Source: Taxillus chinensis (taxonomy: Eukaryota > Streptophyta > Magnoliopsida > Santalales > Loranthaceae). From it: 64,000 nt of DNA. Below are positions 14,480-28,600 of the stretch, in pieces; position 1 is the first letter of the stretch; each line of letters begins with the position of its first letter. The notes beneath the pieces were generated by a model. It was not told where the DNA came from and searched no databases. It was given only the letters and a program-made list of their open reading frames with translations. The position numbers were made by a program, and so were the translations under genes. Location: assembly GCA_023512835.1 (NCBI GenBank), contig CM042088.1, positions 43,850,771 to 43,914,770 of the forward strand, in the 5' to 3' direction.

Positions 14480-17440
14480 TAATAATGACCGTTGACTTAC
14501 CAATATAATATTTTACAGAAAATATATTTTAAAGTTGCAACAGATAGTTAACAGATTTATCCTTAAGTTTTGTTTTTTTGAATTGAGTTTAGGAACGGTA
14601 AACACGTACAGATGGTAATAATAATAATAATAATCACCAATGATGTTGGTTTCATCATGCTAATGTACGCCCATGGTTCTAGTTGTTTAAATGTTGTTGT
14701 TTTAAGAATTAAGGTCATCTTGTTCATCATTCTTACCTTAGCCAAGGATCTTGAGGCTAAAATAGTGTCATCTTATTAAGCGCAAACCTTTGATTTCTTT
14801 TCTAAGTGTAATTTGCTTTCTTGATGACAAGATAAATAATATTTTGTTTAGACAGTTTCGGCCTCCTTCATAAGTACTCCTTTTTATAATTTGCAAAAAG
14901 CTGATATAAAAATTTACTTTAATATAAAATCAAATATTGCTCAATTATAATTCCTTTAAAGAGCTCATTAAAAATGTTGTAGGAAGCAAAAGAGATCATG
15001 ATTATTCAAGCATACATATTTAAAAGAGATGATCATGATTATCATCCCTTATTTGTCTACCAATATATTGACAACCTTAGCATGAGGACTAATAGTTTCA
15101 CTAATTAGGGAAAAAGAAGTGGAATGGAATGTGTGCACCTCAAAACAACTACGAAATTATGTTGCAAGTTAGAGTAATTGTTTTTAATTTTGCATTTAAT
15201 TTCGTTGTAAGTTACTTACCTCTAGCTCACCTTTGGAGTGTATAGTTCATCTTTTGATCTATCCTCCAACCACGACCATATGTTATACATACACCTAAAC
15301 AAAATCAACAAAATAAAAGATAAGAGATAAATAAACAAACCATAAGCATCGAGCAATTGAGGGGGGACTTCCTCTAACCCCTGGGAAAAAATGATTACTC
15401 CATGAACATGGAGGATTACATATAAAATCATAATAGAAATTCACCAACAATCTCCCATGAAGTTGATGTCCATCCAAAATTACAAAGAAAAACATAAAAC
15501 AGGTATAACATGCGATCGTGGTTGGGCGAAGAGGGGTCCAGGTTTTGTCCTTAAGGGGCTCTTATGCAGACCAAGCAGAGCTAAGCTAGGACAAAGAAAA
15601 AAGAAAAAAAGGGCCACTGAGAAGGAACGGGAAAAAGTAGAAGAAAAATGAAGATGTAAGCTCACTTTTAGTATTTTAGCATTCCTCCTTCAAAAACAAA
15701 GTAGGGATGCTCAGTTTTAGGCTCCAATCAGCTAGATTTATTAGAAGTTGATTGTATTGGAAACTCCCTGGATTTTTTTTATTGCGTTGCAACAACCATC
15801 CGAGATTGGGAACCGGTCCAACAGGAGAAGCCATGCGCACATCGACTGATACCCTACACACACACACAAAACAGAGAAATTATTATATATTTCTCTTTCA
15901 AGCTCCAGTCACTCCTCTGCAACTCCACGATGAGCAGTGCAGCAGGGCAGCATTACAATGGCTAGTGCCTTCCAGAAGTAGTTTTCTCATAGGTGGAAAA
16001 TGACACAATTGATAGATAGATATATAAAACAAGGACCAACTATTCATTTTGATTTTTTTAAAATTCACAATATCATTTCAATCCCATTTAGTGGTGAATG
16101 ACAACGAATCCATTCAAAAGGGCAAAAGGTATCAGGAAAATAGCGACATGCCCAACATGAACTCCTCATTTTTTAAAATAATATAAATTTAAATTTAAAT
16201 TATCTGCAATGTTCACGAAAATTACATGAAGAATGATGGAGACATTTTGGCTTTAGTCGTGATAAATTTGATGGCAAAACTTGCTTTACAGGGGTCAGGT
16301 AGCACACCTAATGATGCTTTTGGTTGCTTTTACCATATGGGTAGCCGGGCCATCCACCAGCCTACAGAGAAACGTTTTAGCACAACAAATCCTCATGGAA
16401 ACGGATCAATTTGATGGACGCCTCGGGTGTAACCTGGTTAAGCTTACAATCATATTTTATATTCCACCATAAATAATTGATGCGGGTTTTCCGAATCTTT
16501 GAGACATCATCGGTAATGCTACCTGGGTGGCACTTGAATCCTCCCACCTATAATAAGGGTGGTGGGTGGGACCGTGGGAAGAGGAACGTAGAAGACAAAT
16601 AAAGAAAGATAAGTGTAATGCAGGACTAATCTCCCCAGATTCACTGTTTCGGTTAATGCTTTTCGTCCGTTTTGGTTCTTACAAATGTTGCAACGAGGAA
16701 ATAACTGAAGGCAGTGATGAGAAGACCTTCCGACGTTTCATTTTCTCACCAGCTTCCTCTCTATTGGCGTCTCAAAATAAAATTTGAAACTTGAGTTATG
16801 CCAAATCGCTACCAACAGAAATATTTTGGCTACAGATTCTGGATTTTTGTTAGTGTTTTTGCACCAAGTTTTCAGAAGCCTCTTCGTGAGTTCTTGCATG
16901 TACGTGGGTTGTATTTTGAAGAAAGTACTAAATACTTTATGATATTTTTAAAGACCAAAACGAATGTAATTTTAAAACATGTTTTCAATCCATTAAAAAT
17001 GACAACCTGATTTGGGAGCAAACTGTTGTAGGCCTAATTTTCAAATACAAAAGATGAGTTTTCCTAACTCAACAACAATCAAGAAATGAGCAAAAAAATG
17101 TCTGTGATGGTGGTTATTACAAAAATATCACACATCCTTTTCTTACAAACATGGCCAAAAAAAATTAATAAAGTTAAAAAATCGTTGGATTTATAAAGAA
17201 TTATTGCACTGGCTGACTGGCATATGCATGATGCTAGGGTCTTAAATATTTGGGTAGGAGCATACTGCTATGATGGAAAAAACCAATATGGGACTCATTT
17301 GAGTTGGCTCACAACATGAACATTACATAAACGAAAGTGAAGTGGCATATGTCAACATTGCAGGGCATCAAATATAGTAGCCCATTAACAAAATTAGAAG
17401 CAAGATTAATGTCTTTTGCGCGCCACCCTGTTCTAGCCCA
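14480..17440. other. Intergenic region, no gene supported
   Basis: Mostly AT-rich. Less AT-rich patches near 15520-15660, 15740-15990 and 16280-16760 carry short open frames on both strands. Their translations were not recognised and no phase-consistent exon chains were found. They may be decayed repeats, leaders or non-coding RNA. Confidence 0.4.
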
Positions 17441-17458
17441 GCCCCGGGCATGCTCGTG

Positions 17459-18448
17459 TCATCGGACCGGCACCTTAACCCAACCATTAGCAAAAGCAAT
17501 GGCTAATATCACAAAGGGTGTGGACATACCAAATATAATAATGTAAGGAAGGGGTGTCTTCATTGGGTTCTCCCCTTTCCTCTCCCCTGCTGTCTGCCAA
17601 TATCTGCACTCACCATTAATCCTTCACTGATTACAATTTAAGCGTTGTTGGGGCATCCTTGATCATGAAAATTCAGTAACTTTAAAAGGTTTCAATGTGT
17701 AGGAATAATTGAAAAGGTGAAGGGCTTACTGCTCTGGTTCTTCTTCTTTAGTGATGAATTTCTTCTTCCCTCCCTGCTGTACTTCTCCCTCTCCACCCCC
17801 TTGGCACCCAAAGGAAAAACAACCGTAAGTTTTTTCTCATTATATCTTATAGAAGCTTCGAGGGCTTGGGGAAGATTATATTAATCCACAAATCAAACTA
17901 GGATTCAAATTTTAAAATGATCAATATGATCAGTTGTTTAAAAACAGTTTGTGTCTTCTATAAGTGATCGTAGAGGAAAAGAAAGCGTTGGGTTTAAGCT
18001 GATTTTGTTTCTTGATAAATGGTAAGAATCTTGGTTCATCTAACTTGTTACCAGAATTTTAACCCCGAAGCTTGTCCAGGCTTCCATACATGTTTTATCC
18101 CTATACCTTGCCCAACACAAGTCTTTTTAGTGCACGGACACCGCTGAACTATACTGTTAGTGAGCTGATTATCACAATATGTGCCTATCTATTTAAAAGG
18201 TTCTTTCCAATTTTGCCAAATACACATAGAGACTATAATCAAATTTAAATGGGTCAAATAATAATCCACAGGGGAGTTCACAGGAGGAGTGGCTTACCTA
18301 ATTTGGCATGAATTCTTGAGTGAAGAGTCCTTGATTTTGTAGGTGAGCAGTAGGGGTGTTGGCGTGCAGGAGACAGTAGTGTTGATGGGTAGATTAGTTG
18401 AAAGAGTTTGGGAGTGAGAGAGGAAGAAATAAGTACTTCGGCTGCCAT
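17459..18448 (-). CDS. Small plastid-targeted single-span membrane protein, 3 exons
   Basis: Exons in gene order: 18448-18298, 17799-17730, 17603-17459. They join in frame to 121 codons plus stop, with donors GTAAGCC at both introns and acceptors GCCAAG and TGCAG. The N-terminus MAAEVLISSSLTPKLFQLIY followed by Ser/Arg/His-rich sequence resembles a chloroplast transit peptide (about residues 1-48). A charged Gly/Lys/Glu linker follows (about 50-75), then YWQTAGEREGENPMKTPLPY and one hydrophobic span (IIIFGMSTPFVILAIAFANG). It ends GWVKVPVR. I infer a thylakoid or envelope membrane protein with one helix. I believe this type of C-terminal half is conserved in plants but cannot name the family. 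It is easily missed because no exon exceeds about 50 codons. The ATG context (AAATGGC) is good. Confidence 0.8.
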
Positions 18449-18499
18449 TTCTCAGGAGTGAGATCTCTCTGGCTATCGACTTCTGGTATCATGTCCACC

Positions 18500-20940
18500 T
18501 CATGAATCCTTTGGTTTTCAGGACACGGGTCTTAAAATCCTTGTTATCTTCTATTCTGTACTTTTTTTTTATTAACCTTATCTCACAAGCCAAGGCCCAA
18601 ACTTGCCAAAGTGGCCCATCACCCCTCCAGTCATTCATTTTGGGGCTGTTTTCTTCTCTTCTTTTCTTTTTCACTTCTTGCTGGAGAAGCCTATCTCACC
18701 TCCGACCTCACCTCCGTGTTGTTTCTTTTCTTTTCCTTTTCCCTTGTGTATAAAAAACAAGTGTTTGGGGGTATCATCATCTTCATATGTGGGTTACTGG
18801 CCCATATTCCAATTCAGTTTGGAAAGATTTCTATATAGGATAGACAGAGGGCTTCAAACTTGATTATCAGGTTGTTAGTGTTAATACGTTATTAGAAATA
18901 CAAAAATGACACAAATTGATAACAAAGTTCAATCAATTTATGCCTATGTCTTTATAGGCATATCTTTTTATACATTGAATTTATAAACTCTCAGTTACAC
19001 CTAATGAAGTATTAATTCCTTTCAAAATCTCTCTTAATATTTCATGCACCTTTTCATAATTTTTTTGTTGTGACTATTAAATGTGTTTTGGGTGATGCCT
19101 TTATAGGTTATGAGACTATTTTTTTCATACAATTGTTTCTTCGAAAATGAGATGTTAGCTTCATTCTTTAATTTCATTTGTCTCCTTCTTTTCTTTTAAT
19201 AGCATGCAGTTACGGGGAGCAAGGTTTAATAATATTTTTTTTATTTAAGTTTTGAATCCTAGTATACTAGGCTTTCCCAAGTAAAATGCACTTTCACTGA
19301 CAAACAATAAATTGATCATCCCAGAGGATCATATTGAGATTGCCTTGTACCGCTATATAGTATCATATGGCAATTTTCCAATAGGTTCACAATTAGGGTC
19401 ACTAACTCTAAGCCACTGCATAAATTCTATATTAGATAATGGTGTTATCACTCATTTTCACATAGGTGTTGACACTTTTTAAATTAAATTAATAGGAAGA
19501 GTGCTCATTACAACACATTTTGATGTAATACTAAAAAGTTCATAAAATTGACTTAAAGTCATCATTAATTACAAAATGATACAGTTGTACATTTGATAAA
19601 AAAAAATGATTTACATTCCAAAATTAGATTCATAAATACAATTACACTTGAGCAAGAGTTAGTACTTCCAGGTCAAACTATGTATTTGTTTTAGCTAGGG
19701 AAGTTTTACATGGTTTTACAACCTTAGCTAAAAATCACACTTTACTAAATAAAATAAACAATTTGTCTTGATTGTTTTTATTTTAATTTGAAAATGTACT
19801 CATGGTATGTACATACATGGAAGAGCCTATATTTTTAAAGATTTGTTTTTCAAATGAAATTTTAGAATTTTTAAGCATTACAAAGATAAGTAGTGTCTTA
19901 ATTAATATCGAAAACATTAAAGGAAGAGAATCAAGATGAATTTAATAGATTATGATGAGCGTTTACATAATTTTGAATTTTAACACGAATTACAAGCAAT
20001 AGTGATATTTTGGTGAACTTTGAATAACAACAAATATGTTATAGCAATAATAATATGCTTCAATGAGTTTGACGTTTAGTGATTTTCATTAGCAACAAGA
20101 GGGGCAAGTAGCTTTAATAGTGAAATCTTCTTCTCTTCTTTTAGCTTTAGGATATGTGATATGAGAGTTTCCTATAAATTAACCAGGAGTGAACTTTTGT
20201 GAGAGTTTCCTAAACAACTTTTGGTGAACTATATTTTTTTCGTTCAAAATCCATTTCTCCAAGATTCTCCTCCTACCCCTATGGTTTTTTGAATGTTCTT
20301 GAAATGTTCCACTATTTTGGGGACCATAATTAATCGTTTAATTAAATTTTATTTATCCATCACTAAAAGTCTAACATTTTTTAAATTGATAATATTTAGT
20401 AACAGTAAAACGTGCAGACTACATCAACGTTACAATGTATTAAGCAATAATGTGTATCAAACTGCAAATTTATGTACTCCATTCAGAATGTTCAACACAT
20501 AAACTCACAACTGGTTCAAAGCCAAAAACATAATTAAATATTTAATATAAATTACGAATGAGGCCTAACAATTCTCTAATATGAAAATTTACAATTTTCT
20601 AACATATTTTATTAGTTTTGATTAAATTATGAGTTTGACTAAATAACTAAGGTTACTAAAATATTATTATGGGTATATGAAAGGATTTGTATTTAATTTT
20701 TTAAAAATTTTAAAAATATAGTTTTTAAAAGAGCTTTTATATTAGTTATTTTAATTTTATATTAAAATAGTATTATATTATTTAATGTATTAAGGAAATA
20801 AAGGAAAAAAACAAAGCTTTAGTTAATGCCGTATATAAGAAAAATTGCACATGAAAATGGGAGAAGTATTATTGAATAAAGAAATTTTAAAACTTAGGAG
20901 CCCTAAACATTTAAAATCCGTAATGGCGAGATTATATTAG
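18500..20940. other. Intergenic region between divergent genes, no gene seen
   Basis: The left few hundred bases are CT-rich on the plus strand and probably hold the leader or promoter of the plastid-protein gene. The remainder is AT-rich with scattered short ORFs. The last 100 bp before 21053 become GC-richer and likely form the TIM50 leader. Confidence 0.5.
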
Positions 20941-21052
20941 AGCGGTAGCGGTACTAAGCAGCGACGGCCCTCCTCTTCTTGTTTCTACCTCCAACGAAGC
21001 CCCCGCCCCAAAACCCTGCCTAACACCCTAATTCCCTCCCCATCGATCGACC

Positions 21053-24000
21053 ATGCTTCTTCGCGCCTGCCGATCTCGCCACCGCCCTTTCTTCTCCGCC
21101 CACAGCCTGCTTCCTCGGCCATACAGTTCCAACGTCTCCGCCAACAGTCCCGCCGCCGCGTCAGCCGCCGATCACGCTCAGTGTCCTCCCACGGACGCCA
21201 CTCCGGCACCTGCTAAATGGTCCTCCACTCTGCTCAAGCTCGGGGCTTTCGGAACCCTCGCTGGAACTACCGCCGTCGCCGGATACGCCACCTACGGTTT
21301 GTCTTGGTTCTCACTTCGCTTCGCTTCTCATCTTCCGTTGTTTGATGAATTGCCTCTTTTTTTTTTTATGAAAGTTGGTTTCAGCGCTTATTCAATTTCA
21401 TTGTTTGTTTTTTCTTCATTTTCCATCACGTGTCGAATCTTTGATTGTTCTACATTTGGAAAAATTAGTTTCATCACCATGGATAAACCCGCGGAGTATT
21501 TAGTATCCCAAGCTTGAAAAATCTTCTCACAAGTTCATATGGATGTTACCCGGGAATAATTAGTTTTGGAACCAGTAACTTCTCTGTAGACGAGTCCAGG
21601 ATGAACATGTGAATGGATGGTTTTGTATCTGCATCTTCCATACATTAGCACGATGAAATTTGGATTGGCATTTTGACAAATTTGCACTGTGGCGGTGATG
21701 ACAGTAATCGTTAGTGTAATAATGTGTAGCTTAAGATTTCATGGATACATGGTGTTAATTCCACGACATTGTTCTTGGACTGTTTCTATCATACAGCATA
21801 CTCTACGGAAGACATTGATGAGAAGACGAGAGCTTTTCGAGTATCCACAAATTATACAGCCAAAGATGATGCTTCAGTTGTTGATGTGGGTATTGACCTA
21901 ATTAGTGCTATCATTAGATTTATGTTAAATTAACTATAAGATTGTTTTCTATATTATTGAATCAAGGAAAAATTACGGCATGCTATTCTAATTTCGTGCT
22001 TTTTCTTAAATCACATTCTTGTCTATTGAACATACACGATATAGTATAGTGTGCCTTGCATTGTTTTCAACAGTTTATATTTTCCAAAGTAGAAACCAGA
22101 AAGAAAATTAGTGATAGCATATTCCCACATGTTTAAAGTTTTGTGTAATATATTCCCATCTTTTAAAAGTCACGGGCATTGCTCGGAGCCTCTGTCATTT
22201 TCTCTGAATTCATATCCTTCTGAAAGATTTTCCCAGCTTGACGCCATGGCATCTAATGTGTTTATATAAGAAGTTGTTTAGTTTTGAGTATCTTGTGTTT
22301 ACTTTGATTATAAATTGAAGTAAAGTTTAATATTTATTTTTCCTGATGCAGAAATTTCAGGCTTTACTTTACTCTGCTTCGATGACACGTAGGCCTCTGG
22401 AACTGTGAACTTTCTTTTTTTTATCCTCGACACAGGGTGCTTTATAAGTTTTTGGATATATTTATTAGAATCTGAATTTGCTTGATTCTACTTTTATGGT
22501 ATTATTTTTGAAGATTGCGTTCATTGTGAGTATTTATTTCATTTTTCTTGAAATGTTAACATTTTCTATGTGAACACAATGTTTCCCCCTTCCCCTGTAT
22601 TGCAGTACCTGCTAAAGCTATCGATATTTACTTGGATCTTAGGAGATCAATTGAAATCCATGTTCAGGTGTGAACTATTTTCCAAATATATTGCACTTAA
22701 ATGTGTGCTATTAATTTTATATGCTATATTTTCTTGTCCCTCTTCGTGATCTCTTTTTTGTTTTATAGAGCTTTACTGACCCTTCAGCCGAGGTGCTTCT
22801 TCCGGATCTGCATCCTGTGGAGCGACCACATGTCTTTACACTTGTTGTGGACCTAAATGAGACCTTAGTATACTCTGATTGGAAGGTAGGGTTTTTTTAT
22901 TTTGGCATGAATTTTGTTTTCATGGTACTGCTCTTGAATGTCACTAGATATTCAGATATGTCCCCTTTGATTTGACCAGCATATGTCATAAATGGTTACT
23001 TAATTTTGTTGTTTTTCCTTACTTTACCATAAACTTGTGCTCAATTCAATGCTACATTATAAATTAATTGCCTAGTTCTGAAACTTTTTAAATTGATCTA
23101 CTTTGCTTCACTGTGCTGCAAAGCGTGAAAGAGGCTGGCGAACATTCAAAAGGCCTGGAGTAGATGCATTCCTGGAACATCTAGCTCAATTTTATGAGAT
23201 TGTCGTGTATTCTGATCAACCCAGTATGGTAATTTTCTTTTGGCCACCTATTTTTTGTGTTGCTCTGCAAATGCGGGATGGTGGCTTTAATAACCTCTTC
23301 TCTAACATTTTATCATTTGTGTAGTATGTTGATCCTATTATCGAAAGGCTTGATGGGAAAGGATTTATACGATACAGGTTATCAAGAAGTGCAACTAGAT
23401 ATCAAGATGGAAAACATTATAGGGTAAGTGAACTTGATGTGCCAAGTTTTTATTGCTGGAGCTTTTCTAAAGTCAAGCATTTTATTTAATTTTATTCTTG
23501 ATTCATGAACATTTGTATTTGTAATGATTCTACTACTTTGAGTTTGAGAGTGCTTATGTAGAACTTTTGTATTACTTTGTACTAAGCGCACTGAATTACA
23601 TCAACAGTTGGCTGTGGATTCATGTATTGCATGACTGGGTTCAGTATATTTTATAACTATGTGCAAACCGATGAGGATACAGAGGACAGGCTTCAAAGTG
23701 CATATGTTAATATATATCATTCATGGTCTCTTGCAAGCCAGTTTTGGGAAACATCGTTACTTATTCTTTCATAAAATAATGAGCCAAGATAGTTGAATGG
23801 TATGACTATTGGGTAGAAATAATGGTTTTGTTCTGTTTTTCGTTTTCTGACAGGACCTCTCAAAGTTGAACAGGGATCCTTCAAGAGTTCTTTACATTAG
23901 TGCTCATGCTCTAGAATCTAGCCTTCAGCCAGAAAATTGTGTTCCAGTTAAGCCGTGGAAACTTGAGGCAGATGACACAGCCCTTTTGGATCTTATACCT

Positions 24001-25213
24001 TTTCTTGAGTGTATGCATCAATCAATCTCTTTCATTGTTTATGATGTTGGTTGTGTAAATAATCCTTTAAAGATCATTTGAATATTGTCTCACTTCAGAT
24101 GTTGCGAGGCATAAACCCCAAGACATAAGGCAAGTTTTGTCTTCTTATGATCGGGATAACATAGCAAGAGAATTCATTGAGCGATCAAAGGAGCACCAGA
24201 GGTAAATAAAAACATAAAATTGTAATGTTGCCTCATTTTGTCCATTTTGATGTTTGCTATCCTAGGATCCCTTAAGGTTATGAGCATGGAGTCATGTCTA
24301 TTATTTAGTATAAATCTCAACATAGAAGCTAAAATTTCACTTGTCAGTTAGAAGGCCATTGTGGGGAAATCATATAGAAAAGGGTATAATAGAAAAGACT
24401 GATATTATATTAGTTTAAAAGGAGATGATTGTTTAGTTGGAATTCTTTTTAAAATACATTTTTAGAGCATTTTGATTTTTGAGTAATGTTTTTATATATA
24501 TATTTTAGATAATGCTCCGTGAAGGAACTTACTGATTTAAACAAAATTTGAAAGAATCTTTTGGTTGAAAAACGATACAATTCTGTATTTTAAATGTGTT
24601 TGTACATTTCGGTGCAATTTGTTATTTTCTTGGTGACCCATTTTATTAGAATGTTTTTTTCCAATAAAAAAAAAGTGATTGTACATTTGTAAAGTGAAAA
24701 AGCTTCCTCCGGATGCATAATTAAGCACATAACCCCCAGGAGGTTTCAATTGGAATGAAGTAAAATGTAACAGGTGTTTAATTCCCTATCATTATTTTGG
24801 ATGAACCTATTATCACTTAAAATTCAAAATACTTGGGGGCACATGCAGAAGGTGTATACGGCAAGGTTCTTGAGTGCATTTTAGGCTTACAAATATTTGT
24901 AGTAACCATTAGCTTTTACTGTTAATTTCCTTGGTAGTAAAATTCATATTTAAAAAACAGTTGATAATCTCCTCATTTCAAATGGATTATTCCCGTGTCT
25001 GACCATATTTCGCCGAGTCAACATTTTGTATGTGTGCATCTCACTGGTTTTTGTTCTGTGCCCCAATAAATTTATTGGCTTGTTCACTTAGATCGGCAGT
25101 GGAGTTACCTGTGCAAAACAATGATAGCGTTGAAATGGCCTCTAATGCGGCATTGTATTCTTTGCAGGCGGATGCAAGGACAAAAGCAACAAAGCTTTTT
25201 CCGGTTGCGCTGA
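21053..25213 (+). CDS. TIM50: Mitochondrial import inner membrane translocase subunit TIM50, 10 exons
   Basis: Receptor of the TIM23 presequence translocase, anchored in the inner membrane with its domain in the intermembrane space. Exons: 21053-21296, 21797-21885, 22352-22388, 22606-22667, 22769-22885, 23124-23228, 23325-23423, 23854-24010, 24099-24201, 25168-25213. They join in frame to 352 residues. An Arg-rich presequence ([14 protein letters not shown]) is followed by a Ser/Pro/Ala linker and a membrane span at about 61-81. The FCP1-like/NIF domain starts near residue 150 and includes [12 protein letters not shown] (172-183), then [20 protein letters not shown] and [16 protein letters not shown]. 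The HAD-phosphatase motif DxDx(T/V) reads DLNET, so the second Asp is Asn, as in other plant TIM50 proteins, implying no phosphatase activity. The exon 2 donor at GAT|GTGGG was chosen because it keeps frame and gives D-KFQ. No decay seen. Confidence 0.95.
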
Positions 25214-25650
25214 AGTTGGAGAGAGCATGTTGACATGGAAAAATGAACTTTTTTTGAAGAAGAAGAACCAGATTTTGCTTTATTTGCACACTATAAACGC
25301 ATTTACTTTAGCAGTAGATCAGAGCTTTTATATAATGAAATTCGTCTAGCCACCTCATTGTTGTGGCGGCTTAGCAGTTTTGGATTTTGTAAATTACTCC
25401 CTTGCCGTTTTAGGTAGCCTTCTGAATGACAAATAGACACATTGGAGTTGTACCTGTACCCTTTTTGGTCCTCTTCTTTTGCCGTTCATTGGAGTGAGAT
25501 TATAGTTTTCGTTTGGTTCTTCGCTTAAACATGCAACGCAGGTTTTATTTGTTCGCTTTTATGCGAGCTGAATGCAGTCCAATTTCCTGAATCTGAATGG
25601 ATCTACCCCATAAATACGGGAATTTCTCTTTTTTTTTTGCGCTTTAATTA
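25214..25650 (+). other. Probable TIM50 3'UTR and 3' flank
   Basis: Less AT-rich sequence following the TIM50 stop, with a short 82-residue opposite-strand ORF that is a shadow of the last exon region. Composition falls to the AT-rich background after about 25650. Confidence 0.4.
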
Positions 25651-25659
25651 CCCCATATT

Positions 25660-28600
25660 TTCAGTAAAATGCATGATTCCAGCAGGTCTTGCATTACATG
25701 CAGGGTGGTTTATTTATTTATTAAATGGCATGATGGAAACTTTGTTTTTTTTCCCCCACGAAAACACAAACGTATAGCTGAATAGCGTTATTGTATTTCT
25801 AAAAAAGGTTGAAAATCTGATAATCGGTTTCTAGCTTTGCATAAGCTGTGTACCAGTGTACCATGGGCGATTCGCCGCCCTTCTATACCTTTGTATTTTG
25901 AGCATTAGTTGTAATCCATCTACAATCAAATTTAGTGAGACAGTGTCTTAATGTTTAGATTTTAATAAAATTTATAATCAAAACATATAATTTGTGGCGA
26001 TGTAGAAAAATTTAACTAAAATTATAGTGAGAAAAAAAATTAGAGTGAAAATCCTATATTTCTTTTAAATGCTCACAGTCCAATTCTAGATAATTTGTTA
26101 AATGCTAAATAATTGTGACAGTTTAATTATACTATCATTTTATAGCCTAAATAAGTTTAATTTCCATTTTATAGCCTAGATAATAATGTGTGAAATAAAA
26201 ATACATCATACACAAACACTATAAATTTATTGCGAGTAAATAATGGATAATAATATCTTATAACAACCCAAGCAAATTTTGAGTATCAACTAACAAAAAA
26301 AGTTTAAATCAAATTACAATTTTCTTTTTTAAAAGCAAAAAATGAATTAAGTAATGGATACGTTAATTTGAAATATTATATTAATAATTTGATACAACTG
26401 ATGCTTAAATTTATTAGTAACATAATTAGTATGCAAATTATTAATTGAAGATATTACTTGAGGTAGTGTAGTGATTATTATGTAAGTTTATGTGTTGAAT
26501 TTTACACGTTGGATTATAAATAACAATCAGATATCTGTACCGCTCTTATTTTTGGATAAGCATAATTAGGTTCGGAATGAATTTGGTTTAAAACATAGGT
26601 GCTAGGAAAACCTAAAATATATGTATAGGATTTGAATGGAAAACAAATTTTAGTATTTTGTTGATGATAAATAGAAATTAGGTTTCCCTAATTTTATTTG
26701 GAACATCTTGATTTTTTATTTAAAACACAAATTTAGCCGTATCAACCTTATGAGCATAAAACTCAATAACATATATAATTATATTATATGTTAGATATAA
26801 ACTCAATAAAGTCAAGGAATATCAGAAGTTAGATATAACATGCTAATCAAATGAACTGAGTAAAACATACAATTTTCAGATGGTAGGTATAATAATAATA
26901 AAATCGTCTTCTTAGTGGTACTGTTCATACTAATTTGATATAGGTGAGTAAACATATGATAATTAGTCGGCCTTCAAACAAATCGAACAGTGTCAAATCT
27001 TGTTAAATTCAACTCAACTCATTTAATAAAATAATAATAATTAAATCAAACTCAAACTTGAAACTCCGAACTCAAACTTTGCTCATTTTTTTAATTTATC
27101 GAGCCATGTAAATTGATATTTTACGAGTCAAGTCGGGCCCTATCTTTTATTTAAATTATATTATTATCTAAAATAATTAATAAAAATACCATAAAAATAA
27201 GATTATATTTATTAATACTTAATGATATTAAGATTTTAAATTATAACAATTGTATATAAATTTATTAAGTTATAATGACACTAATTAATCACCATTAAGT
27301 TATTAATCAACTAACAAATAACATATTAATTAATAAGAAAATAACATTTACTTTTAGCAATGTTAGATTTTACTATAAATTTTATATCACTAACAAAAAA
27401 ATTAATTTTCTAATCTTAATTATTAATATATTACTAGCAAAAAAATAAATAAATAACATATATATGCTATAATTAATATATATAATTATAATAAATATAA
27501 CATATGCTAGTTCTTATTAAATGAGTCATACATGTTTTAAATGAACTATATTTAAATAAGTCGAACCCACAAGTTTGGATTGAGCTTAATCGAACAAGTT
27601 ACTAGTTAATCGAATAAACTTCAACAATAATGAACAAACATTTACAGTGTTCAAGTTGAGCCAGTATTTAACAGTGTATTAGCTCATTTATATTCCTAAA
27701 TAAAACTACTGAAAATTAAAATGGTATAATTTGACTAATTGGATTATAGTAATCCAAACCCTAACCATATTAATTATTAACAAACAAACAAAATTATTAT
27801 GTGCACACATATATGTTTAATCGAGCAAACCCTGAAATTATTAAAACTTAATTTAGACCATTCAAGGCTTCAAGCCTAACCTTAATTCCATAATGCTATG
27901 GTTGGCAAAACATGAAATTCAGGTAGGTTGAAGGAAAATAGGTGAAAAAAGATATGAAAAGAAAATTGAAAAAAATAAAAAATAAAAAAATATTTTCTTG
28001 TTAGAGTGAAAAAAGGTATAAAAAAAGAGTATGAATAAGAATAATTTCGGTATAACAAATATTATTACATATTTTTTATAGCTTTTCATTCCATTTTGGG
28101 TGATTTTTTTTTGTTTTTCATGAGCTGCTGAGAAAAATTATTTTCCATAACAAACAAGCAGAAGAAAAAAATATTTTCATGGCTTTTTCACCTCATCAGT
28201 TTTTCATATCTTACCATTACCAAGCAGGTCCTAAATTATTCTGAGGAGATTAATACAAAAACATATGATGTTTTCAAGTAATTTCAGTACTCCAAACTAC
28301 AATTCTACGAGGAGAGATTGCATGCAAACACCAGCTCGCAGTTAATTGGCGCAATGCCAATAAAAATTTTCCTAACTTAAAATATTTCGTAACAACCTTT
28401 TAAAAAATAAATTAAATTACAGGTATTCTTCCTCCCGCTAAAATTTTATTTATAGATGAATTGTATAAAACTCAATGAAAAGAAAAGTTCCTTGCACAAC
28501 CAGCATTGCATTGACAACTTGCCATCCCTTCCGGGCACACAGCGTATTTTTTTTTTAAAACCTCAAACGTTTCCCACTAAACTAATTCTTTATAGATAGA

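Noticed and set aside
16226..16472. Two plus-strand ORFs, one hydrophobic (LMMLLVAFTIWVAGP), preceded by a TTTACAG acceptor-like site
   Set aside because: No donor-linked partner exons, no recognised family, and the overlapping frames compete. Left as unassigned intergenic sequence.
18502..18863. Overlapping plus-strand ORFs of 75 to 86 codons rich in Phe/Ser/Leu
   Set aside because: They arise from a CT/T-rich tract in the likely promoter or leader of the opposite-strand plastid-protein gene.
27890..28230. Loosely inverted ends suggesting a MITE
   Set aside because: Similarity of the ends is weak, dominated by A/T runs, and no target duplication was found. Only mentioned within the spacer entry.
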